The position numbers and the translations under genes are program-made. Shown here in pieces: positions 8,219 through 15,479 of a DNA stretch of 17,412 nucleotides. Each line of letters opens with the position of its first letter. Positions within the stretch are counted from its first letter, which is position 1. The notes beneath the pieces are model-generated. The model made no database searches. It saw only the letters and a program-made list of their open reading frames with translations, and was not told where the DNA came from. This DNA is from an uncultured Methanobrevibacter sp. (GTDB lineage Archaea > Methanobacteriota > Methanobacteria > Methanobacteriales > Methanobacteriaceae), in NCBI RefSeq assembly GCF_937906425.1, contig NZ_CALCYR010000195.1, positions 1 through 17,412 on the forward strand. Direction: 5' to 3'.

Positions 8219-8234
8219 AAAGCGAGGAATAAAA

Positions 8235-9002
8235 ATGATTGGTGTAATATTGGCTGCTGGAATGGGTACAAGATTAATGCCCCTTACAAAAGAAATTCCA
8301 AAGGCTTTACTTAAAATAAATGATATGACTTTACTTGAAAGAATGATTAGAAACTGTGTAAATGTAGAAATAACTAAATTCATAGTGGTTGTAGGATATA
8401 ATAGAGACAAAGTCATCGACTTATGTCCTGAAATAGCTGAAAAATACGACATTGAAATTAAAACAATCGTAAACGAGAAATACGATGTAACAAATACCTC
8501 AGTTTCCACATATCTTGCAAGTAACTACATTGAGGAAAATGACTTGGACGACTTTATTCTTGTAAATGGAGACAATGTTGTAGATCCTGAAATTATCAGC
8601 AGATTAAATGCTTCCAAAAACACTGGAATGATTATTGATAACTTTAAGGAACTTAATGAAGAGTCATTTAAACTTATAATTGATGATGAATCATTTAATG
8701 AAGAGAAAACAATAGCTAACGGTAAAATAAATTCCATTGGAAAAGGATTGGACATTCCATCCTCAAGTGGAGAGTTTATAGGAGTTTCAAAAGTAATAGC
8801 TGATGACGTTGCAGAATTCAATAGAATTCTGGAGGGACTGATAGATGAAGACCCTCAAAACTACTATGACTTTGCATACAAGGACTTAAGCAATATAAAG
8901 ACAATTGACTTTGTATTAACCAATGGATTAAAATGGACTGAAATTGACGACCACACAGATTGGGAAAACGCTCAAGAGCTTGTAAAAGAGTTAGAATCTT
9001 AA
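8235..9002 (+). CDS. LicC-like CTP:phosphate nucleotidyltransferase, proposed polyol-phosphate activator
   Basis: The 255-residue protein is a GT-A-fold nucleotidyltransferase. It has the nucleotide-binding loop LAAGMGTRLMPLT (6-18), PKALL (22-26, K23), NEKYDVTNTSVSTYLA (80-95), the metal-binding NGDN (111-114), GEFIGVSKV (179-187) and WTEIDDHTDWENA (234-246). The last block and NxKYxxTN are characteristic of the LicC / small phosphate-alcohol cytidylyltransferase branch rather than glucose-1-phosphate enzymes. It is not a TagD/TarD enzyme, which has a short HxGH fold. Lying between gpsA and glycerophosphotransferase genes, it probably makes the CDP-activated donor they use; CDP-glycerol is the leading guess, with CDP-glycerol linked at C2, CDP-ribitol or CDP-choline as alternatives. 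GAGGA 6 bases upstream supports the start. Confidence 0.8.
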   Translation: MIGVILAAGMGTRLMPLTKEIPKALLKINDMTLLERMIRNCVNVEITKFIVVVGYNRDKVIDLCPEIAEKYDIEIKTIVNEKYDVTNTSVSTYLASNYIEENDLDDFILVNGDNVVDPEIISRLNASKNTGMIIDNFKELNEESFKLIIDDESFNEEKTIANGKINSIGKGLDIPSSSGEFIGVSKVIADDVAEFNRILEGLIDEDPQNYYDFAYKDLSNIKTIDFVLTNGLKWTEIDDHTDWENAQELVKELES

Positions 9003-9033
9003 ATAAATTATTTTAAGGGTTTAAATCCAAAAA

Positions 9034-9179
9034 TAGGTATTAAACTAATTAAAAAAATGAATAAAAAATAAAATTGTCTAAAACCAATTAAAGGATAAAA
9101 CTCATTAAAAATAGGCCTTAAACCAATTTAGCAAGAAATTAATAATAAAATTGTCTAAAACCGATTAAAAGAGGATAAA
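9034..9179. repeat. Decayed tandem repeat before the short glycerophosphotransferase gene (period about 77)
   Basis: AAATAGG..TTAAAC occurs near 9031 and 9110, and ATAAAATTGTCTAAAACC near 9068 and 9145, followed by ATTAAA(AGA)GGATAAAA in both. The second copy supplies the ribosome binding site GAGG and leads into the ATG at 9180; the first ends in GGATAAAACTC with no start codon. The leader and ribosome binding site thus appear duplicated. Confidence 0.75.
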
Positions 9180-10400
9180 ATGTCACAAAAATCATTCAAG
9201 AAAAAAATAAAAGACATACTATATATTACTGCAAAATATGGTGCTAGAGCATTATATTATATAGGAACATATGTTCTTAGTCCAAAAGATAATATTATCC
9301 TCTTTGAGTCCAGCAATGGCCGTAATTATACTGGAAATCCAAGATATATCTATGAGGAAATACTTAATCAAGGCCTTGATAAGGAATTTAAATGTGTCTG
9401 GGTTTTCATGCATCCGGAAGAGCATGACATTCCAGGAAATCCAATCAAGGTAAAAAGATCATTTTTCAAGTTTTTATATTATACAATAAGAAGCGGAAGC
9501 TGGGTTTTTGACTCAAGGCATCTCTACTATCTAAAGAAAAACAAAAAGACAAAATACATTCAGACCTGGCATGGAACTCCACTTAAAAAACTGGGACTTG
9601 ACATGGATTACATTGACATGAGTGGAAACAAGGACATCAGCCAATACCATGATGAGTTTAAAAAGAACACATCCCAATGGGAGTATCTGATTTCACAAAA
9701 CAGCTATTCAAGTGAAATATTCAAAAGGGCCTTTGCCTTTGACGGAGAAATGCTGGAAATAGGTTATCCCCGTAATGACATTCTCATAAACAAGAACAAT
9801 GAGGAAAGCATTGACAGCATAAAAACCAGATTCAATATTCCAAAGGACAAGAAAATCATCCTTTATGCTCCAACATGGAGAGACAACCAATACTACCAAA
9901 AGGGCGAATACAAGTTTGCAACAGAGATGGACTTTGATGAAATGAAAGAGTCCCTGTCAGATGATTATGTTCTGATTGTCAAGTATCACTATCTGGTCAA
10001 GGACAAGATAGACTGGAAGAAATATGATGGCTTTGTCATTGAATGTGATGCAGAATGGGACATTCAGGAATTGTATCTAGTCTCAGACATTCTAATTACA
10101 GATTACTCTTCAGTAATGTTTGATTACGCCTTGCTCAGAAGACCTATCTTATTCTTTGCATACGATATGGAATTCTATAAGGAAGGATTGAGAGACTTTT
10201 ACTTCGACATGTTTGAGGAAGTTCCGGGCCCTATAGTTGAAAATACAAATGAGCTTATAAGTGAAATCAAAAAATTAAAAGAGGGAAATTACGAAGAGAC
10301 TTATGGAGAAAAGTACGACAAGTTCCAAAAGAAATTTAATGAATTTGACAAAGGAACAGCTTCCCAAAGCGTAATTGACCTTATAAGACAGAGGGATTAG
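9180..10400 (+). CDS. TagB/TagF-like CDP-glycerol glycerophosphotransferase
   Basis: This 406-residue protein is close to TagB/TarB in length. It carries a textbook signature set: QTWHGTPLKKLG (128-139, H131), APTWRDN (230-236), VKYHY (H270), ITDYSSVMFDY (306-316) and the glycerophosphotransferase-specific LRDFYFDMFEEVPGPI (337-352). Such enzymes transfer glycerol phosphate from CDP-glycerol onto a primer or growing chain at the cytoplasmic membrane face. The basic, aromatic N-terminus (about 5-33) may be the membrane-associating element, as no transmembrane helix is clear. It lies 177 bases after the nucleotidyltransferase gene and 120 before a larger paralogue, suggesting a primase/polymerase division of labour (inference). 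GAGG 5 bases before the ATG supports the start. This is the best-conserved of the three phosphotransferase domains here. Confidence 0.9.
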   Translation: MSQKSFKKKIKDILYITAKYGARALYYIGTYVLSPKDNIILFESSNGRNYTGNPRYIYEEILNQGLDKEFKCVWVFMHPEEHDIPGNPIKVKRSFFKFLYYTIRSGSWVFDSRHLYYLKKNKKTKYIQTWHGTPLKKLGLDMDYIDMSGNKDISQYHDEFKKNTSQWEYLISQNSYSSEIFKRAFAFDGEMLEIGYPRNDILINKNNEESIDSIKTRFNIPKDKKIILYAPTWRDNQYYQKGEYKFATEMDFDEMKESLSDDYVLIVKYHYLVKDKIDWKKYDGFVIECDAEWDIQELYLVSDILITDYSSVMFDYALLRRPILFFAYDMEFYKEGLRDFYFDMFEEVPGPIVENTNELISEIKKLKEGNYEETYGEKYDKFQKKFNEFDKGTASQSVIDLIRQRD

Positions 10401-10520
10401 TTAATAATTAGAATTCTTATAAATTTTAAAATTATTAAAACAATCAACTTTCAAAAAAAAATAATCAAAAATTTAATCATACTAAGTTTAATCATTTAAA
10501 AATCTAATGGTTAGGATATC

Positions 10521-12692
10521 ATGAATAATATTGACTACAATGAATTTGAATTGGAAGAGGGCTACACAGTTAGACAAGGTAAGGAATACAATGCCTTATT
10601 TAAAAACAACAAACCATCAATTGTTCTAAGCAAAAATAAACATGTCTATAATCGAATATACGATTATAACGCCAAAGCTGAATCAATTTCTATGAAAAAA
10701 GATAAAATAATTTTAGAATTTTCAGTCACTTCCAAAAAATATCCAAGCATTGACATAAGCAAGTTCCACATAAACATAGGCTATAGGAATTATGATTTCA
10801 TTAAAAAATCAGATAAATACATTGTAGAATTCAGATATGATTCAATAGAACTTGCAGGAAGATCTGCTGGGGTTTACCTTGAATATATTGATGAAAATGG
10901 TTTTTCATTTAGAAAGAAACTAAGAACAATGAGAGGCCTTAAATTAAGACTTAAAAACAAATTCCTTAATAAAAATGAAGAGCTTGAAAAATACAATGAC
11001 CGTGAGCTTTATTACAGCCCATTGGTAAATTACAATAATCACAGCATATTCTTCTATGAAACCTGGAAAGGTTTTCTCTCATTGGCATATAGAGAAGTGA
11101 ACATTACAGATGACAAGAAAGAGCAAAAGAAGATTAAAAAGGCATGGGACCAGTATCAAAATGACCACAAGAAAGGCAAAAATGTCCCTTCAATAGTCCT
11201 TTATGAAAAGTTCTGTGGAAAATATGAGGAAAGTGCAAAATACGTCTATGAAAGGCTGATTGATGAGGGCTGGAACAATGTATTCTTCATCCTAAGCAAG
11301 GACAGCGAATATAGAGCTGAAGTTGGTGAAAAATACAGGGCCAATATTATTGACAAGAACTCTGTAAAGCATTATTATGAATATTTCAATGCAAAGGCAT
11401 TCATCACAACCGAATCAATCAATCACGCAATCGATTTGGCCACATACAGTTCAATGACCCGCAGAAGACAGTACTGGCAAAACTATTACTATATCTTCCT
11501 CCAGCATGGAGTAATGTTTGCATATTCCCTTAAGGGAAGATGGGACTTTGAAAAGGGGGGAGGATTTGGAGACAATTCCTATGTTGTAGTATCATCTGAA
11601 ACAGAGGCTGACCACTTTATAGAGGATGGCAAATTCGATAGAGAGGATTTAATCAAATCAGGACTGCCTAAATTTGACTTTTCAGTAAGGAATGAGGATG
11701 CAGACAAGATTCTAATCATGCCAACATCAAGAAGCTTTGAACATTCTGTAATCAGGGACGACACCCTTAATTCCACCTATTACAATTTCTCCAAAAAGCT
11801 TATAGAAAGTGTTCCGGATGCCCTTAAGGACAAGATAGTCTTTATTCCACACCCTCTTGTAAATGCTATATTCGGAAAAACGGATCTTGAGGAATATATG
11901 CCTAAGGAATACAGTTACGATGAATTGCTGAAAAACACCCGTCTTTTAATAACAGATTACTCCTCAATCTCCTATGATGCATTCTACAGAGGCTGCAATG
12001 TAATATTTGCATGGATGGAAAAGGAGATGTGTCTAAACAATCTGGGCATAAGCCTTAAGCTAAATGATGAAAATGCATTTGCAGACATTGCTTATGATTA
12101 TGAAAGCTTAGGGGAACTTATTGAGAAAAACTATTATGGAAGCCACAGCGAGGAAAACACTGAAAAATACGAGAAAATCGTTGAATTCCATGACGGCAAA
12201 AACACCGACAGGCTAATAGATTATATCTACAGCACAAACATTTTCCCAGAAAAGGCTGGAAAATGCAATATGAATGATCTTGAGGTAAGTGGTGTTGAAG
12301 ACCTTCCTTATACAGGAAAGAAAATCACCCATAAAAAAATCAAGGCAAGTTATGATGGCAGAAAACTCATCAAGGACCTTGACTTTAAAGTCCAGTACAA
12401 AAACAACAGGGAAATAGGCAAGGCCAGCTGTGAACTTATCGGCATTGGAATCTATGAAGGCAAAAAGTCAATAGACTTTGAAATCAAGGAAAACATAAAG
12501 AAGGCAAAATACGAAAAGGAGAATGAGAATATAATTCTTAAAATGAAAGACAAGACCTTAATGGAAGGGGAGGATTATACAATAGAAAAGGTTGATTACT
12601 CCGAAGTAGGAATTGAAAAGATTGCAATAAATGGAATGGGAGATTACATTGGTCAAAAAGGAGTTTTAATAGATTTAATGGCTGAAAATTAA
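10521..12692 (+). CDS. Large glycerophosphotransferase with two C-terminal Ig-like surface-type repeats
   Basis: The 723-residue protein is similar in length to TagF but laid out differently. Residues 1-150 are a beta-rich domain. The catalytic-like region (about 225-570) has LQHGV (H329), MPTSRSF (400-406, Ser where Trp is usual), FIPHPL (H444) and ITDYSSISYDAF (477-488). Residues about 585-723 are not TagF-like: DLPYTGKKI, DGRKLIKDLDFKVQYKNN and GIGIYEGKKSIDFEI (about 594-655) match the pattern of YTGK...DYxVxYxNN...GxGxYxG domains in surface proteins of gut Firmicutes. A diverged second copy (KDKTLMEGEDYTIEKVDY...INGMGDYIGQKGVLIDL) follows at about 676-720. No signal peptide is visible. 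It probably polymerises glycerol phosphate or a related unit, with the tail perhaps binding polymer or partners (inference). AGGA 4 bases upstream supports the start. Confidence 0.85.
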   Translation: MNNIDYNEFELEEGYTVRQGKEYNALFKNNKPSIVLSKNKHVYNRIYDYNAKAESISMKKDKIILEFSVTSKKYPSIDISKFHINIGYRNYDFIKKSDKYIVEFRYDSIELAGRSAGVYLEYIDENGFSFRKKLRTMRGLKLRLKNKFLNKNEELEKYNDRELYYSPLVNYNNHSIFFYETWKGFLSLAYREVNITDDKKEQKKIKKAWDQYQNDHKKGKNVPSIVLYEKFCGKYEESAKYVYERLIDEGWNNVFFILSKDSEYRAEVGEKYRANIIDKNSVKHYYEYFNAKAFITTESINHAIDLATYSSMTRRRQYWQNYYYIFLQHGVMFAYSLKGRWDFEKGGGFGDNSYVVVSSETEADHFIEDGKFDREDLIKSGLPKFDFSVRNEDADKILIMPTSRSFEHSVIRDDTLNSTYYNFSKKLIESVPDALKDKIVFIPHPLVNAIFGKTDLEEYMPKEYSYDELLKNTRLLITDYSSISYDAFYRGCNVIFAWMEKEMCLNNLGISLKLNDENAFADIAYDYESLGELIEKNYYGSHSEENTEKYEKIVEFHDGKNTDRLIDYIYSTNIFPEKAGKCNMNDLEVSGVEDLPYTGKKITHKKIKASYDGRKLIKDLDFKVQYKNNREIGKASCELIGIGIYEGKKSIDFEIKENIKKAKYEKENENIILKMKDKTLMEGEDYTIEKVDYSEVGIEKIAINGMGDYIGQKGVLIDLMAEN

Positions 12693-12724
12693 TTATTAAG
12701 TTTAAATTTAGTTAAATTAAACTA

Positions 12725-12836
12725 CTTCATTACTCAAAAACAAAATTCAACTTATGGCCGCAAACACTACAATGGCCACCCTTCATTACTCAAAAACAAA
12801 ATTCAACTTATGGCCGCAAGTACTGCAATGGCCATC
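12725..12836. repeat. 56-bp tandem duplication of the amrS 3' end
   Basis: Units 12725-12780 and 12781-12836 both begin CTTCATTACTCAAAAACAAA and match at 52 of 56 positions. The right unit encodes the last residues of AmrS, including its final Cys-x-x-Cys, and its stop; the left unit is an extra copy after the stop. The array fills most of the gap between two convergent genes. Confidence 0.93.
12730..12786 (-). other. 18-codon mini-ORF copied from the AmrS zinc ribbon
   Basis: The tandem duplication creates ATG-started MKGGHCSVCGHKLNFVFE followed by a stop. Its ATG shares a base with the amrS stop (TAATG), an arrangement that permits translational re-initiation. It keeps the Cys-x-x-Cys half knuckle with Asp-to-Gly and Thr-to-Val changes. 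It is most simply a by-product of the duplication, and there is no evidence of function. Confidence 0.3.
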
Positions 12837-13850
12837 CTTTATTCTATTTTTATCCCTATTGCAATAAGCGGTTCTAGAAATCAACAATTCACCACATTCA
12901 GGACAATAGCTATTATTGTCTGCCTGCATATTCCCCAAATAAACATGCTCAATTCCCATTTCAATAGCTATATCCCTTGCCCTAATCAAATATTCAAGTT
13001 TGGTTGGCTCGCCATCGCTCATTTTATACATTGGGAAAAATCTTGAAAAGTGCAGAGGAACTTCAGGACCTAATTCTTCAATTATGAAATTGCAAATGGA
13101 TCTTATCTCATCCTCTCCAGTGTTCAATTCACCTATAAGAAGACTTGTAATTTCAAGATGGGTGCCATATCTTTTCCTTGCATCATGGATTGTCCTCAGA
13201 TTGTCAAGTACAATGTCAAGATTTCCGCCGCAAATCCTTCTATAGAAATCATTGCTGAAGGATTTCAAATCTATATTGAATGCATCAATAAATTTTAGTG
13301 TTTCATCCAATGACTCCCCACTCATATATCCATTGCTTACATATACATTTTTCAGATTTTTGCTGTGTGCAAGTAGAGAAGTTTCTCGTGCAAAGTCAAA
13401 GTATGGTGTAGGTTCATTATAAGTCCAAGATATTGATAGACAATTCTTGTCAAGTGCATTTTTAACGATGGTTTCTGGCAGTATTTTAATTGAGTTGTCA
13501 AGATTATAAGAATTAGTTGCTAACATATAGTTCTGACAGTTTAAACATGAAAAGTTACACCCAAAACCACCTATGGAAAATGTGCTTGATCCTGGCAGAA
13601 AATGATAAAGTGGTTTTTTCTCAATAGGGTCTATGTGATATGAGGCTATTCTTCCATAATTGATTGAATAGAGTTTGCCATCAATATTTTGCATTGAATT
13701 GCAGAAGCCATAGGAGTCTTTTGAAATCTTACATCCCCGTCCACATAAATTGCATTGGACAAGTTTGTTTGAAATCACTTTCTCTTTGGACAAGTTGTTT
13801 TTCAGACTTTGCCCCTCATACAATTTTGTATAAAATCGAGATTCCTTCAT
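12786..13850 (-). CDS. amrS: AmmeMemoRadiSam-family radical SAM enzyme
   Basis: The 354-residue protein belongs to the PflA-related radical SAM group of the AMMECR1/Memo/radical-SAM trio. It has an N-terminal Cys cluster CNLCGRGC...GFC (C33, C36, C40, C50), then GGFGCNFSCLNCQN with the CxxxCxxC (C98, C102, C105) that binds the 4Fe-4S cluster used to cleave SAM, SWTYNEPTPYF (141-151) and NIDLKSFSNDFYRRICGG (192-209). A C-terminal zinc ribbon has CPECG (316-320) and CSTCG (342-346). Partner proteins Memo and AMMECR1 are not encoded in the window. The biological reaction is not settled. The start at 13850 is supported by AGGAG at 13859-13863. A TATA-like TTTTTATAAAAAAT lies just upstream on the minus strand but is close to the ATG. 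The gene converges on the phosphotransferase block and its end is tandemly duplicated. Confidence 0.9.
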   Translation of the reverse strand: MKESRFYTKLYEGQSLKNNLSKEKVISNKLVQCNLCGRGCKISKDSYGFCNSMQNIDGKLYSINYGRIASYHIDPIEKKPLYHFLPGSSTFSIGGFGCNFSCLNCQNYMLATNSYNLDNSIKILPETIVKNALDKNCLSISWTYNEPTPYFDFARETSLLAHSKNLKNVYVSNGYMSGESLDETLKFIDAFNIDLKSFSNDFYRRICGGNLDIVLDNLRTIHDARKRYGTHLEITSLLIGELNTGEDEIRSICNFIIEELGPEVPLHFSRFFPMYKMSDGEPTKLEYLIRARDIAIEMGIEHVYLGNMQADNNSYCPECGELLISRTAYCNRDKNRIKDGHCSTCGHKLNFVFE

Positions 13851-13880
13851 GAAAAAAACTCCTATTTTTTATAAAAATTA

Positions 13881-14031
13881 AAAACTTAAAATAGGGCCGC
13901 AATACAAGAATTAAAAAATACTAATGTAAAAAACTGTAAAAACTTAAAATACGGCCACAAAACAAAAATCAAAATACGCCATAAATGCAATATTAATAAA
14001 AACCCAAAAACTTAAAATACGGCCGTATTTT
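13881..14031. repeat. Threefold repeat between thiL and amrS (spacing 58 and 68)
   Basis: The core ACTTAAAATA(G/C)GGCC(G/A) occurs with its first C of ACTT at 13885, 13943 and 14011. On the minus strand each copy reads GGCC-STATTTTAAGTTTTT, that is a GC core followed by T-runs downstream of thiL. The copies are separated by decayed AT-rich sequence. Confidence 0.8.
14001..14031 (-). terminator. Palindromic hairpin terminator candidate after thiL
   Basis: AAAATACGGCCGTATTTT at 14014-14031 is a perfect 18-base palindrome (a 7-bp stem around GGCC). On the thiL strand it is followed by AAGTTTTTGGGTTTTT. It starts 22 bases past the thiL stop, fitting a hairpin-plus-T-run terminator. A palindromic regulator site for amrS is the alternative. 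Confidence 0.55.
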
Positions 14032-14052
14032 TGAAATTTATAAAAATCATGA

Positions 14053-15333
14053 TTAGGATAAATGTTCGTATCCTTTTGAACTTATTTTCTCAGTCTCCCC
14101 ATTTGAGAGTACTATTTCAACTGTAAAATTATTATCCTCATCATCCTTAGTATTACAATTTGAATTATTATTTTCACTTATTTCACCAATGACATAAAAT
14201 TCCATTTCCTTTTCCAAATCCTTTCTGATTTCTGGACTGATGGTGAATAAGAATTCAAAATCTTCACCTACATGAAGTACTAAATCAAGATAATTTAATC
14301 CTAAAATCTCTGAAATTTGTTTAAATTCCTCTTCAACAGGTAATTTATCTTCATAAATTCTGATTCCTTTAGAATAAGGGTTTCTAATCTCATTATAATT
14401 AGTCTTGCCAATTGATTCAGAATACTCATCATTAATTTCCTTAGAATTAACCTTCCCAAATGATTCAGAATACTCATTATTTAATTCAGAATAGCTATTA
14501 TTTGATTCAATAGCCATAAATTTCTTATCAGAATCTAAGATCTCATAAAATTCACTTGCCAAACCGTCTGTAATGTCAGTTACACAAATTGAATTTTCAC
14601 TATTGTAATTACTTAAAATATGGCCTTCTGCATATTTAGCCTCTGGTTTTAAAGCCTTGAAAATGGCCATGTCACAAAGACTTGAATCTATTTCATATGA
14701 TTTATCAATCTTTTCCTTAATGTCTATTAGCTCAAATAGATTATTGTTTAAGATTTCCCTTAATCTTAACAGTTCAAAACCCAAAGCAGCAAGACCTATC
14801 TCTCCACTGATACAGACCAAATCACCGACATTAAATCCTGATTTCATTAAAGCCCTATCCTTATTTACCTGACCGATAGCTGTACCTGAAAGGATTATTT
14901 CACTTGCCTCATTTGTGTCTCCGCCAATCAAAGGAATTTCATACTTATCACAGGCCTGAATGACTCCACAAATCAAGTCATCAAAATCATCCAGGAAAGT
15001 GTCTTTTGGAATGGCTACATTCAATAAGAATCCTATGTTTTTTGCACCCATACTCGCCAAATCGCTGACATTTACTATTACTGACTTATATCCCATTTGG
15101 TAATAGCTCATTTCAGAAGGAAAATGGCTGGATTGTATTAGCATGTCTGAACTTGAGACCAAATAGCTATTTTCCTCAAGGTCAATATCGGTAAGTGCAG
15201 AATCATCCCCGATAGAAGTTTTAAAATCAATAGAATTTGAATCAAATATGGAACATGACTTTGATTTTTGTATAATTCTTTCTATTAATTGCTTTTCACC
15301 AATATCAGAGACTTTTAAAGAGCTTGTTTTCAT
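14053..15333 (-). CDS. thiL: Thiamine-monophosphate kinase with an in-frame repeat insertion
   Basis: ThiL phosphorylates thiamine monophosphate to thiamine pyrophosphate with ATP. Signatures in order: IGDDSAL (41-47), SSDMLIQSSHF (61-71), VNVSDLASMGA (88-98), IGGDTNE (136-142), ISGEIG (175-180), ALKPEA (227-232), DITDGLAS (253-260) and VGEDFEFLFT (355-364). At 426 residues it is about 100 longer than typical. Much of the excess is an acidic insertion at about 278-322 built of imperfect 16-residue repeats (EYSESFGKVN, EYSESIGKTN, PYSKGI), with a further Asn/Asp-rich stretch at about 387-402. Catalytic motifs are intact, so activity is expected. No Shine-Dalgarno is visible, while TATAAATATA (plus-strand 15357-15366) lies about 29 bases before the ATG, so the mRNA may be leaderless. 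No TPP riboswitch was recognised. Confidence 0.9.
   Translation of the reverse strand: MKTSSLKVSDIGEKQLIERIIQKSKSCSIFDSNSIDFKTSIGDDSALTDIDLEENSYLVSSSDMLIQSSHFPSEMSYYQMGYKSVIVNVSDLASMGAKNIGFLLNVAIPKDTFLDDFDDLICGVIQACDKYEIPLIGGDTNEASEIILSGTAIGQVNKDRALMKSGFNVGDLVCISGEIGLAALGFELLRLREILNNNLFELIDIKEKIDKSYEIDSSLCDMAIFKALKPEAKYAEGHILSNYNSENSICVTDITDGLASEFYEILDSDKKFMAIESNNSYSELNNEYSESFGKVNSKEINDEYSESIGKTNYNEIRNPYSKGIRIYEDKLPVEEEFKQISEILGLNYLDLVLHVGEDFEFLFTISPEIRKDLEKEMEFYVIGEISENNNSNCNTKDDEDNNFTVEIVLSNGETEKISSKGYEHLS
14366..14516. repeat. In-frame 48-bp repeat inside thiL
   Basis: GATTCAGAATACTCAT occurs at 14414-14429 and 14462-14477, exactly 48 bases apart. Related TTCAGAATA starts near 14485, and a weaker relative lies near 14370. 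They encode the EYSES-type repeats of the ThiL insertion; the 16-codon period keeps the frame open. Confidence 0.85.
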
Positions 15334-15353
15334 AAAAGAATATTTGATTTTTT

Positions 15354-15368
15354 TACTATAAATATATA
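15354..15368 (-). promoter_or_regulatory. Candidate TATA box of thiL
   Basis: Read on the minus strand, TATATTTATAG lies about 29 bases from the thiL ATG at 15333. The expected transcription start, about 25 bases downstream, falls almost on the start codon. With no Shine-Dalgarno present, this suggests leaderless translation. Confidence 0.45.
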
Positions 15369-15408
15369 TTTTAAATTGGAAAATAAAGTAAAAAAAAGTA
15401 AAAAACCA

Positions 15409-15479
15409 TTATAAAAATAAATTAAACTAAAAAACAAGTAAAATAAAAAAATCTTATAAAAATAAATAAAACTAAAAAA
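15409..15479. repeat. Tandem duplication spanning the GNAT gene stop (period 45)
   Basis: TTATAAAAATAAAT(T/A)AAACTAAAAAA occurs at 15409-15434 and 15454-15479. The right copy contains the GNAT stop codon (CTA at 15472-15474 on the plus strand) and the preceding codons. On the gene's strand both copies give T-rich runs. Low complexity makes the exact boundaries uncertain. Confidence 0.65.

Noticed and set aside
12725..12836. Frameshifted or truncated amrS (duplicated 3' end as a sequencing error)
   Set aside because: The main frame runs intact through both halves of the zinc ribbon to its own stop; the extra copy lies after the stop and differs at four bases, so it is a real separate copy rather than a misread of the gene.
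15334..15471. TPP riboswitch or small RNA gene near thiL
   Set aside because: The sequence is almost all A/T with no conserved thi-box elements; the TATA box position suggests a leader too short for a riboswitch.
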